Assembly (NCBI RefSeq): GCF_004353225.1
Contig: NZ_CP037934.1
Span: 2,418,001 to 2,482,000, forward strand
Direction: 5' to 3'
Source: Marinobacter sp. JH2
GTDB taxonomy: Bacteria; Pseudomonadota; Gammaproteobacteria; Pseudomonadales; Oleiphilaceae
Length of the DNA: 64,000 nucleotides
Shown: piece after piece, positions 52,407 through 61,454 of the stretch
How positions within the stretch are numbered: the stretch's first letter is position 1
Layout of the letters: every line of letters starts with the position of its first letter
Translations under genes and position numbers: made by a program
Notes under the pieces: generated by a model
Databases searched by the model: none
What the model was told of the DNA's origin: nothing
What the model saw: the letters and a program-made list of their open reading frames with translations, nothing else

Positions 52407-53768
52407 ATGAAAAAACGCTTACTTCCAGGACTGATCACCCTGCTTGCAGCTCAGCCTGCATTTTCTCTGGATTTGATGGAGACTTACGAAAAGGCGCTGT
52501 CTTACGACTCCGGCATTGCTTCGGCCATGGCAAGGTTTCAATCCCAGCAAGCCGCCAGTGACGTAAGCAAGAGCACACTACTGCCTCAGATCGGCGCCTT
52601 TGCCGAAGCCAATCACGTCGATTTCGACGCAGATAATGGCCCTGGCGATAGCTATAAGTCTCTGAACTACGGCGTTCAACTTACCCAGCCTATTTTCCGG
52701 GCAGATAACTGGTTCCGCTACGACGCAAGTCAGTTCCAGACCGACGCCGCACAAGCCCAATACAACCTGGCACAGCAGCAACTGATTCTTGATGTGGCCA
52801 CAGCTTACTTCAACGTATTGCGCGCCCAAGATACGGTGACCACCGCTCAAGCCACCGAAGCGGCCATCCAGCGCCAGTTCGAGCAAGCCCAAGAACGCTA
52901 TGACGTGGGCCTGATTGCCATTACCGAGGTCTATGAAGGCCGCGCCAGCTATGATGACAGCAAGAGCCTGCGTATCGCGGCTGAAAACCAGCTGAACGTA
53001 GCCCGAGAGCAGCTTGCCCGCCTGACCGGCGAATATGCCGTCGATCTGGAAAATCTGCGGGAAAACTTCCCGTTAGGCCGACCGAACCCGATGGACCCGG
53101 CATCTTGGGAAGCCACGGCACTGGATCAAAATTGGTCTATCCAGGCAGCCATATATCAACTGAACGCCAGCGAAGCCAATCTGAAAGTTGCGAAATCCGG
53201 CCACATGCCGACACTTGATCTGGTGGCTTCCTACGGTGAAACCGAGTTTGAAAACGCGAAGACGCCGCAGCAAGAAGGTACCCAGGGCGTCATCGGACTC
53301 CAACTCAACGTACCGCTTTACATGGGTGGCGGAACTCAAGCCGGTGTTCGCCAACAACGCTCTCTGGTTACCGTTGCCGAGCAGGATCTGAACACGGTTC
53401 GCCGGGATGTTCAGGTGAATACTCGCAGTTTGTTCCTGACCGTCAACAACAACGTGGAAACCGCTTCTGCGCTTGAGCAGACCATCATCTCCCGCCGCAG
53501 CGCTCTGGATGCAACGCGCGCCGGATACGATGTGGGTACACGGAACATTGTGGAAGTTCTGGATGCCGAGCGGGCGTTCTACGTGGCGCTTCGGGATTAC
53601 GCCAATGCCCGTTACGACTACGTGATCAACTCTCTGCAGTTAAAGCAGACCGCCGGTACACTTAGCCCTCAGGACCTGATCGAGCTAAACAACTGGCTCA
53701 GCGAAGGTGCCCGCGGTATTGAAGCGATGGCAAACGACGGCAAAACTCTGGAAGACCCCACCGAGTAA
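52407..53768 (+). CDS. tolC: TolC family outer-membrane efflux channel
   Basis: Outer-membrane exit duct for tripartite efflux pumps and type I secretion. The mature-type product of about 453 aa begins with a signal peptide (MKKRLLPGLITLLAAQPAFS). Two OEP repeats follow (LMETYEKALSYDSGIASAMARFQSQQAASDVSKSTLLPQIGAFAEA and the second from LNASEANLKVAKSGHMPTLDLVASYG), with the conserved YDVGTRNIVEVLDAE and SLQLKQTAGTLSPQDL near the end. The open frame starts at 52287, but the ATG at 52407 with AGGAG six bases upstream begins the signal peptide. Divergent from thiC; two palindromes lie in the gap. Confidence 0.95.
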   Translation: MKKRLLPGLITLLAAQPAFSLDLMETYEKALSYDSGIASAMARFQSQQAASDVSKSTLLPQIGAFAEANHVDFDADNGPGDSYKSLNYGVQLTQPIFRADNWFRYDASQFQTDAAQAQYNLAQQQLILDVATAYFNVLRAQDTVTTAQATEAAIQRQFEQAQERYDVGLIAITEVYEGRASYDDSKSLRIAAENQLNVAREQLARLTGEYAVDLENLRENFPLGRPNPMDPASWEATALDQNWSIQAAIYQLNASEANLKVAKSGHMPTLDLVASYGETEFENAKTPQQEGTQGVIGLQLNVPLYMGGGTQAGVRQQRSLVTVAEQDLNTVRRDVQVNTRSLFLTVNNNVETASALEQTIISRRSALDATRAGYDVGTRNIVEVLDAERAFYVALRDYANARYDYVINSLQLKQTAGTLSPQDLIELNNWLSEGARGIEAMANDGKTLEDPTE

Positions 53769-53788
53769 TTCCCGCCGGTTTTGCAAAT

Positions 53789-53815
53789 ACACCCGGGCCG
53801 CAATTAGGCCCGGGT
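53789..53815. terminator. GC-rich hairpin between tolC and waaA
   Basis: ACCCGGGCC and GGCCCGGGT pair perfectly around a 7-nt loop between the convergent stops. Only a weak T stretch follows on either side. Confidence 0.6.
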
Positions 53816-53816
53816 G

Positions 53817-55070
53817 CTATACCCTTTCGATGATCCCTTCGACCACTTTATCCAGCGCGCCCCGGTTATTGTTCACCACCGCCAGCGCTCGTTCGCCGTA
53901 CGCTTTGCAATCCTGTGCATCGGACATTAATCGACTGACGGCTTGGGCCAGATCCTGGCACCCCTCAACCATTTGCACGCCCTGATCAGCAATCAAACGG
54001 TCATAAATGGTTTCGAAATTGAAAACGTGAGGCCCGGAAAATACCGGCATGCCCCAGGCGGCAGGTTCCAGCGGATTGTGCCCCCCGCGCTCAATCAAAG
54101 AGCCCCCGACAAAAGCAATATCACTGGCGCCATACAGGGTCATCAACTCGCCCATGGTGTCCCCAAGATAAACCTGAGCCTGCTGAGGATTCTCGCTAAG
54201 TGAGCGACGGGCTACCCGATAACCCTTTGCTTCGGCCATAGCTGCAACCGTATCAAAACGCTCTGGGTGCCGAGGCACGATGATCAATAACGCATCATCG
54301 TGCTGTTCAAGAATACTCCGGTGGGCACATAGCAATTGCTCGTCTTCACCGCTGTGGGTGCTGCCAGCGATCCAGACTTTACGACCCTCAAGCGTTTTTC
54401 GAATAACCTCGGAGGCCTTGCGGACATCGTCGGGGATATCCACATCGAATTTTACACTGCCGGTTACTTCTACACGGTCCGCTGCCACCCCAATACGCCG
54501 AAAACGCTCAGCATCCGGCTCCGCCTGTGCTGCCACCCAACTAATGCTCTTCATCACCGGGCCCGCCAGCCCTCTCACTTTCTCGTAACCTTGGGCAGAT
54601 CGTTCAGATAACCGAGCGTTAATCAGAAAAACCGGCACCCGTCGCCGCCGGCACTGACGGATCATATTGGGCCAAATTTCGGTTTCGAGAATAACGAGAA
54701 TACCGGGGTTCACGCGTTGCAGGAAACGCCGAATCGCACCGGGCGTGTCGTAGGGAGCGTAGGCATAGGCTACTTTGTCTCCAAACATCTTGCGTGCTTG
54801 AGCCAACCCCGTATCGGTCATAGCGGTCATCAGTATGGTTGCACCCAATTCCTTTGCAAGGAGCCGTCGAACCAAGGGGCCTGCGGCGATGGTTTCACCG
54901 ACTGATACAGCGTGAACCCAGATAACCGGTCCCGGTATTTCTGGAACCATGCCGAGGCGATGCTGCCAATCCCGACGCAATGCGGGTGCCTTCCGGCCCT
55001 GCCACCAAAGCCGAATCAGGATAAAGGGCAAAACCAGCCGGATCAGCTGAGAATAGATAAAATGAAACAC
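53817..55070 (-). CDS. waaA: 3-deoxy-D-manno-octulosonic acid transferase
   Basis: Inner-membrane-anchored GT30 enzyme that adds Kdo to lipid IVA, founding the LPS inner core. It has 417 aa. An N-terminal membrane anchor (FIYSQLIRLVLPFILIRLWW) is followed by WVHAVSVGETIAAGPLVRRLL with the catalytic Glu, ILVILETEIWPNMIR, the NARLSERSAQGY segment, and the C-terminal GGSLIERGGHNPLEPAAWG Kdo/CMP site. Divergent from the acyltransferase gene that opens the LPS cluster. Confidence 0.95.
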   Translation of the reverse strand: MFHFIYSQLIRLVLPFILIRLWWQGRKAPALRRDWQHRLGMVPEIPGPVIWVHAVSVGETIAAGPLVRRLLAKELGATILMTAMTDTGLAQARKMFGDKVAYAYAPYDTPGAIRRFLQRVNPGILVILETEIWPNMIRQCRRRRVPVFLINARLSERSAQGYEKVRGLAGPVMKSISWVAAQAEPDAERFRRIGVAADRVEVTGSVKFDVDIPDDVRKASEVIRKTLEGRKVWIAGSTHSGEDEQLLCAHRSILEQHDDALLIIVPRHPERFDTVAAMAEAKGYRVARRSLSENPQQAQVYLGDTMGELMTLYGASDIAFVGGSLIERGGHNPLEPAAWGMPVFSGPHVFNFETIYDRLIADQGVQMVEGCQDLAQAVSRLMSDAQDCKAYGERALAVVNNNRGALDKVVEGIIERV

Positions 55071-55172
55071 GCAGGACTCCCGGCAAAACAGTGCGTTATC
55101 ATAGGGCTAAATTTGTCGAGTGGCAGCATCTTGCCCTCAGGCTTAACGTTTGTCGATTCAGGATTCACGATT

Positions 55173-56132
55173 TTGAACAAGAAGTACCGCAAACAACCCA
55201 GAAACACCGATTACTCAGCTTACCGTCACCCCCGTTGGTGGCCAACTTGGCTGGGCATATCAATTATGTGGCTGTTTGCCCAACTGCCCATTCGTTTTCA
55301 GTGGTGGCTGGGCAAAATCGCCGGCTTACTTGCATGGAAACTGGCCAAAAGTCGTCGACATATTACCGAGGTCAACATTCAACTGTGCTTTCCAAAACTT
55401 TCGGAAACAGAACAAGCAGAGCTTGTTCGAAAAGCCTTTATAGCTAATGGCATCGGCTTGATGGAATTGGGAATTGCCTGGTTCCGTAACCCTAAGAAGC
55501 TCACTGGCATCACCGAAGTACATGGCCTCGAACACCTTGAAAAGGCGATGGAAGATGGTCACGGCGTTTTGTTGTTGGGCGGTCATTACAGCACATTAGA
55601 CCTCGGCGGCAGCCTGGTCACCGAATTTATCGATGCGGACGTCATGCAACGAGACCACAACAACCCTCTGACTAACGCGGTGATGACCCGTGCACGGGGC
55701 CGCCGTTATGAAACGGTCTTATCCTCCAAAGACTTGCGAGGCCTATTCCGCAGCCTGAAGAAGAATCATGCAGTTTGGTATGCCACCGACCAGGACTATG
55801 GTCGAAAAGACATCGTCTTCGCGCCCTTTTTTGGCATCCCGACCGGCACCATCACAGCGACATCGCGAATTGCGGATCGCAGCAAGTGCCGCGTGGTGCC
55901 ATTTAGTCACTTCCGCCGCGAAGACAAACCCGGCTACGACATTTACTTCCACCCGCCACTGGAAAACTTTCCAAGCGGCGATGATCTGGACGATGCCACC
56001 CGGATAAACGCTATTATCGAGCAGGAAATTCGGAAAGCCCCGGATCAGTATCTCTGGATGCACCGCCGTTTTAAAACTCGGCCGTCAAAAGATGACCCAA
56101 GCTTTTACAAAAAAAGTAAGAAGAAGGGGTAA
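55173..56132 (+). CDS. LpxL/HtrB-type lipid A acyltransferase (first copy)
   Basis: About 319-aa lysophospholipid/lipid A acyltransferase. A membrane helix (WLGISIMWLFAQLPIRFQWWLG) is followed by the catalytic HX4D motif in LLGGHYSTLDLGG, and by the family blocks MQRDHNNPLTNAVMTRARGRR, WYATDQDYGRKDIVFAPFFGIPTGT and RKAPDQYLWMHRRFKTRP. The frame is open far upstream (to 54912, antisense to waaA), but those residues do not resemble the family. I start at the TTG at 55173, with AGGA about ten bases upstream, giving the normal length; the start is uncertain. Probably adds a secondary acyl chain to Kdo2-lipid IVA. Confidence 0.85.
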   Translation: MNKKYRKQPRNTDYSAYRHPRWWPTWLGISIMWLFAQLPIRFQWWLGKIAGLLAWKLAKSRRHITEVNIQLCFPKLSETEQAELVRKAFIANGIGLMELGIAWFRNPKKLTGITEVHGLEHLEKAMEDGHGVLLLGGHYSTLDLGGSLVTEFIDADVMQRDHNNPLTNAVMTRARGRRYETVLSSKDLRGLFRSLKKNHAVWYATDQDYGRKDIVFAPFFGIPTGTITATSRIADRSKCRVVPFSHFRREDKPGYDIYFHPPLENFPSGDDLDDATRINAIIEQEIRKAPDQYLWMHRRFKTRPSKDDPSFYKKSKKKG

Positions 56133-56135
56133 CAC

Positions 56136-57098
56136 GTGAATCCCGAAACCCGGGCGCCGGCGATCTGGCTGATTACCGATAACAAGCCGGGGCACAAAAA
56201 TCAGCTAAAAGGGCTAGGCAACCGTTTACGGGTGCTCACCGGCGCCAGCATTCACTGGCTCAACGCTGCAGATTATTCAGTACCGCTCTGGCGCGCTCTT
56301 CTTGGCATAGCACCCGCTATGGATTCGCCGCCACCTGCGCCTACCTTGGTTATTGCTGCAGGCGCTGGTACGCACCGGCTATTACTAGCGCTGCGCCGTC
56401 TTCGAAAAGTCCGCACTGTCGTTCTGATGAAACCTGCCTTCCCGCTTGCTTGGGTAGATGCAGCGATTATTCCCGCCCACGACAACGTTAAAGCAGGACG
56501 CAAAACGCTCATCACCGAAGGCGTTATCAACGCGGTTACCCCGATGGCTCAATTGACCATAAAGCCGGAAGCGCTCATTTTAGTGGGCGGCCCTTCCCCT
56601 CACTTTGACTGGGACGACGATGCCGCTTTCTCCCAGGTGACAGATCTGATCGCACGATACCCTGAGTGGCGATGGACCATCAGTGATTCTCGCCGGACGC
56701 CAGCCCCTCTCACGACCAAATTGGACGAACTGCAAGGCCCCAAGGTCACCTTCGTTCATCATGATCGCTCTCATGACAACTGGCTGAACCATCAACTGGC
56801 GGGGTCAAAAGCGGTGTGGGTGACGCCGGATAGCGTTTCCATGGTTTGCGAGGCTGCCACCTCCGGTGTGCCCACCGGTTTGCTGAGCCTGCCTTCCCGA
56901 GGTCACAGTCGGGTCGCGAAAGGCGTGGACAGACTTGCCGAGCAAGGCTGGGTTTCATTCTGGCAAAATCGTGATCAAGTCATGCATGAGCATCGAGAGC
57001 GACATGCGCGACTTTGGGAAGCCGATCGCGCAGCGCGCTGGCTTATCAACCGATTTGCGAACTTGCCCAAGAGCAGTAACAAGGAGTCGTTGAATTGA
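56136..57098 (+). CDS. ELM1 / DUF1022 family protein, LPS cluster
   Basis: 320-aa member of the mitochondrial-fission-ELM1-like family, whose fold resembles GT-B glycosyltransferases. Typical phrases are IWLITDNKPGHKNQLKGLGNRL at the N terminus, ILVGGPSPHFDWDDDAAFSQVTDLI, SDSRRTP and the C-terminal VTPDSVSMVCEAATSGVPTGLL, which resembles a nucleotide-sugar-binding segment. It begins at a GTG 4 bp after the acyltransferase gene with AAGGGG upstream, and its TGA overlaps the next start. In bacteria this family is often in LPS clusters; a transferase role is inferred, and the reaction is unknown. Confidence 0.8.
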   Translation: MNPETRAPAIWLITDNKPGHKNQLKGLGNRLRVLTGASIHWLNAADYSVPLWRALLGIAPAMDSPPPAPTLVIAAGAGTHRLLLALRRLRKVRTVVLMKPAFPLAWVDAAIIPAHDNVKAGRKTLITEGVINAVTPMAQLTIKPEALILVGGPSPHFDWDDDAAFSQVTDLIARYPEWRWTISDSRRTPAPLTTKLDELQGPKVTFVHHDRSHDNWLNHQLAGSKAVWVTPDSVSMVCEAATSGVPTGLLSLPSRGHSRVAKGVDRLAEQGWVSFWQNRDQVMHEHRERHARLWEADRAARWLINRFANLPKSSNKESLN

Positions 57099-58213
57099 GA
57101 ATACTTCAAGCGCTTCCAGCCCTCTACAGTGGCGGCGTAGAGCGGGGTACCGTGGAGTTCGCAGCCGAGCTCGTCAAACGGGGCCACGAGTCCTTCGTGG
57201 TATCGAACGGAGGCCCGATGGCTGAACAGGTGCGCGGCCAAGGGTCCACGCACCTTTACATGCCGATTCACCGCAAAACCCCTGCGTCATTCGGCCAGAT
57301 TTTACCAATGCGACAGCTGTTGCAGAACCTCAAACCCGACATCGTGCACGTTCGGTCCCGCATGCCTGCGTGGATCGTGAATCTGGCATTGAAGTCTTTA
57401 CCAGCAGACGAGCGGCCAGCCATCGTTTCAACCTTTCATGGCATGTACTCGGTGAATCCCTACAGCGCGGTCATGGCCAAAGCGGATCACGTGATTGCGG
57501 TTTCCAACTGCGTAAACGACTACGTTCAGAAAAACTTTCAGGTGCCGGACCAAAAGTTGACCGTGATCCAGCGCGGAGTGGATATCGAAGCTTTCCGCCA
57601 GCGCGCGGTCAACGAGCAGTGGCACGAAATTTTGCTGTCACGATTCCCCCAGCTCAGGGACAAAAAAATCATCATGATGCCGGGCCGAATTTCCCGCTGG
57701 AAAGGCCAGCTGGACTTCCTGAAAGCCATGGCCAGCATGGTGCAGGAACGTCCGGATTGCCACGGCATCATCGTGGGCGGCGCGGAGCCCGGGAAGGAAC
57801 GTTTTTTACAGGAACTGGAAACCGAACGAAGCCGGCTAAACCTGACCAATCAGGTTTCATTTCTTGGTCAACGCAACGACATGACCAACCTGTATTTGTT
57901 CGCGAATGTCGTTTGTCACATGTCGACCAAGCCAGAACCCTTCGGTCGCACTGTCACAGAAGCACTAGCTTCAGGTACCCCGGTTGTCGCTTACAATCGC
58001 GGCGGTGCGGCGGAAACCTTGCAGGCTTGTTTTCGGGACGGGTTGGTCACACCGGACGATGCCGAGGCTTTCGCTCGCACCACTCTCAGAATGCTCGATC
58101 GACCAAAGCATGAGGTAGAGCTGCCCGAGCGGTTTTTGTTGAGGGCGCAAACGGAGGGGACGCTAGAGGTTTACGAAAAAGTTCTCGCTGCGAAAAGTAC
58201 TCGCCCGCGATGA
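57095..58213 (+). CDS. Glycosyltransferase family 4 (LPS core)
   Basis: 372-aa GT-B fold retaining glycosyltransferase. The N-terminal part has the acceptor-side loop (ALPALYSGGVERGTVEFA). The C-terminal GT4 donor site shows GRISRWKGQLDFLKAMA, IIVGGAEPGKERFLQELE and EPFGRTVTEALASGTPVVAYNRGG with the conserved Glu pair. The start is a TTG overlapping the previous stop as TTGA, with AAGGAG eight bases upstream. Probably a heptose- or hexose-transferase of the LPS core; donor and acceptor cannot be read from sequence. Confidence 0.88.
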   Translation: MRILQALPALYSGGVERGTVEFAAELVKRGHESFVVSNGGPMAEQVRGQGSTHLYMPIHRKTPASFGQILPMRQLLQNLKPDIVHVRSRMPAWIVNLALKSLPADERPAIVSTFHGMYSVNPYSAVMAKADHVIAVSNCVNDYVQKNFQVPDQKLTVIQRGVDIEAFRQRAVNEQWHEILLSRFPQLRDKKIIMMPGRISRWKGQLDFLKAMASMVQERPDCHGIIVGGAEPGKERFLQELETERSRLNLTNQVSFLGQRNDMTNLYLFANVVCHMSTKPEPFGRTVTEALASGTPVVAYNRGGAAETLQACFRDGLVTPDDAEAFARTTLRMLDRPKHEVELPERFLLRAQTEGTLEVYEKVLAAKSTRPR

Positions 58214-59229
58214 ACGTTTTGATGTTGATGCTTTCAGACAACCCCGGCATTGGCGGTCTAGAAAAGCACACCCGGGAATTGGCCTACGCTCTCACGGACA
58301 AGGGTCATCAAGTAACCGTCGCGGCCGCCTCCCAGCACCTGGATGCGATGGGAGGCTCTTACGGTATTCCCGTGGACGCACAGCGGTCACGAAATTCCCT
58401 TTCGTTGTTGCTCAGAGTCGTAAAAATCATCCGGGAAGGGCGTTACCAGGTTATACACGCCCAAGGCACCAAAGCCGCGTTTGTGTTGCAACGGCTGGCA
58501 CCGTTTCTAAAAAATCACGCACGTGTAGCCAGCATTCACGGCTTCAAGTCGCGCTACCCCAAAGCCGGTGCCTTCCATAAACTGATCGCCGTTAGCAAAG
58601 CGCTTGCAAGCGACATCAATCACCCAAACGTTACTGTGGTTTACAACGGGACCTCCGTTACCCATCAGGCTCCTGCGGCGCTCCCTCCGGATGCCGCCCT
58701 CCCCGTCTGGCTGGCGGTTGGGCGACTCGCACCGGTCAAAGCATTTGACCGTTTGATCGAGGCCTTTCAGTTTTGCCCCGGCACGCTGCTGATCGCGGGT
58801 GACGGCCCGGAACATCATCATTTGCAAACGCGCATCGCCGCCACAGGCCAAACTGACAAGATTCAGCTTTTAGGCTTTCGTTCCGACATTCCCGCACTCA
58901 TGGCCAGCGCCGATGGTGTCGTGATCAGCTCAGACCGAGAGGGGTTCTCTTATGTCTGTGCGGAAGCTCTCTTGCTCGGCAAACCGGTAATTTCCACCGA
59001 TGTGCCCATTGCTAATGAAGTCTTGCCGAACGAACATATTTTCGCGGGCGGTGAGCCAGCCGAATTTGGCAGAATCCTACTCCAAGACTTGCAGGCCGTA
59101 ACCGCAAGCCAATTAAACGCACGAGCCTTCGCGAACGAAACGCTGTCGTTGTCTGCCATGGCGACCAACACAGTCGCCGTTTATCAACAAGCTTTGAATA
59201 AGCTTGCTTCAGAGCGAAGCCATAATTGA
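58210..59229 (+). CDS. Glycosyltransferase family 4, second copy
   Basis: 339-aa GT-B glycosyltransferase. It opens MLMLSDNPGIGGLEKHTRELAYALTDKGHQVTVAA, with the N-terminal Gly loop. The donor site includes AVGRLAPVKAFDRLIEAF, LLIAGDGPEHHHLQTRI and SSDREGFSYVCAEALLLGKPVISTD. The ATG overlaps the preceding stop (ATGA), so it is coupled to the other GT4. It is somewhat shorter and distinct in sequence from its neighbour, so likely makes a different linkage. Confidence 0.88.
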   Translation: MNVLMLMLSDNPGIGGLEKHTRELAYALTDKGHQVTVAAASQHLDAMGGSYGIPVDAQRSRNSLSLLLRVVKIIREGRYQVIHAQGTKAAFVLQRLAPFLKNHARVASIHGFKSRYPKAGAFHKLIAVSKALASDINHPNVTVVYNGTSVTHQAPAALPPDAALPVWLAVGRLAPVKAFDRLIEAFQFCPGTLLIAGDGPEHHHLQTRIAATGQTDKIQLLGFRSDIPALMASADGVVISSDREGFSYVCAEALLLGKPVISTDVPIANEVLPNEHIFAGGEPAEFGRILLQDLQAVTASQLNARAFANETLSLSAMATNTVAVYQQALNKLASERSHN

Positions 59230-59948
59230 CCGACTATACTGGAGCAACCCGCATTCCCAACTCACAACTTGGCCCTATGCTCGATTTATCTGACCAACTG
59301 CCCTTCGCTCAAGGCTCTAACCGCAAGTGCTTCAGGCACCCACTGGATTCTACCCGATGCCTGAAAGTGATCCGGCCTGAAAACATCACCGCGCGATATG
59401 AACGACAATCACCCGTTAAGAGGCTCCTTGGTAAAGGACGGATCAACGATAACGCTCAGGAAATACGAGCCCACCAACAACGTGCTATCCAGCTGCTTCT
59501 GAAACAAGGCAATGATGCTTTGGTTTGGGCCCATCTGCCACGGTTCTATGGTTGCACTCAGACCTCTTTAGGCATGGCCAATGAAAGCGAGCTGATACGC
59601 TGTATGGACGGTAGCGTTGCGCCAACACTCGAGCACCTGATTAAAACACAAGGTCTGACACCCGATCTGAACCTGGGCATCGAAGAATTTCTGGCCTGGC
59701 TGTCACAGACCAAAATCCTGACCCGAAATCTGCTCCCTCACAATTTGGTTGTTTCAGACCAATTCGACCACCCGCGGCTTTTCCTGATCGACGGCCTGGG
59801 CGCACCGACCATCCCGCAAACACTAGATTCGGTGCCGGGATGGAGCTCGCGCTACATCAAGCGAAAAATCGAACGATTCAAGACAAGGCTTGCCTGGGAA
59901 CAAAGCAATGAAGGCCTATCTTGGGAAGATTTCCAACACTTAAGATAA
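59226..59948 (+). CDS. YrbL-like (PhoP-regulon) kinase-fold protein
   Basis: 240-aa protein of the YrbL family. Kinase-like blocks are visible: an ATP-loop-like QGSNRKCFRHPLDSTRCLKVI near residue 30, EIRAHQQRAIQ in the helix C position, LPHNLVV in the catalytic-loop position and FLIDGLGAP in the DFG position. The start is a TTG overlapping the previous stop as TTGA. In this cluster it could phosphorylate an LPS core sugar, as WaaP-type kinases do, but the true substrate is unknown. Confidence 0.75.
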   Translation: MTDYTGATRIPNSQLGPMLDLSDQLPFAQGSNRKCFRHPLDSTRCLKVIRPENITARYERQSPVKRLLGKGRINDNAQEIRAHQQRAIQLLLKQGNDALVWAHLPRFYGCTQTSLGMANESELIRCMDGSVAPTLEHLIKTQGLTPDLNLGIEEFLAWLSQTKILTRNLLPHNLVVSDQFDHPRLFLIDGLGAPTIPQTLDSVPGWSSRYIKRKIERFKTRLAWEQSNEGLSWEDFQHLR

Positions 59949-60032
59949 ACCCTACAAGGTCAGCATGTTAGTATGATGCCCACTTTGAAGGTTAACGGAA
60001 CAGTCCAACAGTAAATTGCGCGGAGTGCACTC

Positions 60033-61454
60033 ATGATCCATCCCGTCATCATGGCCGGCGGCACCGGCTCTCGCCTTTGGCCACTGTCCAGGCAGCTAAA
60101 TCCGAAGCAGTTTCTCAAACTGACGGACGACCATTTGTCGATGCTACAACTGACTGTGGCCCGGCTGGACGGCATGGAGTCGGCAGACCCGCTTTTGATT
60201 TGCAACGAAGACCACCGTTTCCTGGCGGCCGAACAAATGCGGCAGGCGGGTTATAACGATGCACGGATTATCCTGGAGCCATGCGGTCGTAATACCGCAC
60301 CCGCCATTGCTCTTGCCGCCCTGCAACTGGTGAAGGCGACCGACAACAGCGCAGACGACCCACTAATGTTGGTGCTGGCGGCGGACCATTTGATCCAAAA
60401 TGTCGCGGCTTTCCAGCAAGGTATCCAGAAGTCGATCCCTTTGGCGCGACAGGGAAAGCTCGTCACCTTTGGCATTGTTCCCAGCCATCCTGAAACCGGC
60501 TACGGATATATCAAACAAGGCAAAGAGCTTGAAGACAGCTGTTACGGTGTCGACCGGTTTGTAGAAAAGCCGGACTTGGCAACGGCACAAGACTATCTGG
60601 CGTCCGGCGACTATCTGTGGAACAGCGGCATGTTTATGTTTGGTGCCCGTCAGTATCTCAACGAGCTTGAGAAGCACCGCCCGGAGATTCTATCGATCTG
60701 CCAGGCAGCCGTTGAGGATGCCAACGAAGACCTTCATTTCACGCGCATCAACGAAGCGGTATTCGCAGAGTGCCCTGAGGACTCTATCGATTATGCGGTG
60801 ATGGAGAAAACCCAAAACGCGGCGGTCGTTGCATTGGATGCCGGCTGGAGTGACATCGGTTCCTGGTCGGCTCTGTGGGATGTGTCCAAGAAAGACGCAA
60901 ACGACAACAGTTTTATGGGTGATGTGATTGCCCACGACACCACCAGCACCCTGGCACGCTCAGAAAACCGATTGATCGCCACCGTCGGCGTGAGTGACTT
61001 GGTGATCATCGAAACCAAAGATGCCCTGCTGGTTGCCCACAAAGACAAGGTCCAAGACGTTAAAAAGATCGTCGAGCAACTCAAGAGCGACGGTCGAAAC
61101 GAGCACATTAATCACCGGGAAGTTTACCGCCCTTGGGGCGTTTACGACTCTATCGACAGCGGTGAGCGTTACCAAGTCAAACGCATCACCGTAAAGCCCG
61201 GCGCAAAGCTTTCCGTTCAGATGCATCATCACCGTGCGGAACACTGGATCGTGGTAAGCGGTACCGCCAAGGTGACCAACGGCGAAAAAACTTACTTGGT
61301 TACGGAAAACCAGTCCACGTTCATTCCGGTTGGCCAAGTCCACTCGCTGGAAAATCCCGGTGTCATCGACCTCGAACTAATCGAGGTTCAATCCGGCTCC
61401 TATTTGGGCGAAGACGACATCGTGCGCTACGAGGACCGGTACGGCAGGTCATGA
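60033..61454 (+). CDS. manC: Mannose-1-phosphate guanylyltransferase / mannose-6-phosphate isomerase
   Basis: Bifunctional type II enzyme making GDP-mannose: the C-terminal isomerase makes mannose 6-phosphate and the N-terminal domain transfers GMP. It has 473 aa. The nucleotidyltransferase signature is [22 protein letters not shown], with FVEKP further on; the C-terminal cupin [40 protein letters not shown] has the metal His residues. It starts 84 bp after the YrbL-like gene and overlaps the next acyltransferase gene by 4 bp (ATGA). It suggests that mannose, or a GDP-mannose derivative, is part of the polysaccharide. Confidence 0.93.
   Translation: MIHPVIMAGGTGSRLWPLSRQLNPKQFLKLTDDHLSMLQLTVARLDGMESADPLLICNEDHRFLAAEQMRQAGYNDARIILEPCGRNTAPAIALAALQLVKATDNSADDPLMLVLAADHLIQNVAAFQQGIQKSIPLARQGKLVTFGIVPSHPETGYGYIKQGKELEDSCYGVDRFVEKPDLATAQDYLASGDYLWNSGMFMFGARQYLNELEKHRPEILSICQAAVEDANEDLHFTRINEAVFAECPEDSIDYAVMEKTQNAAVVALDAGWSDIGSWSALWDVSKKDANDNSFMGDVIAHDTTSTLARSENRLIATVGVSDLVIIETKDALLVAHKDKVQDVKKIVEQLKSDGRNEHINHREVYRPWGVYDSIDSGERYQVKRITVKPGAKLSVQMHHHRAEHWIVVSGTAKVTNGEKTYLVTENQSTFIPVGQVHSLENPGVIDLELIEVQSGSYLGEDDIVRYEDRYGRS

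Noticed and set aside
54912..55172. N-terminal extension of the first LpxL-type acyltransferase
   Set aside because: This part overlaps waaA in antisense and its residues (rich in Pro, Gln and Asn) do not match the family; the TTG at 55173 gives the usual size.
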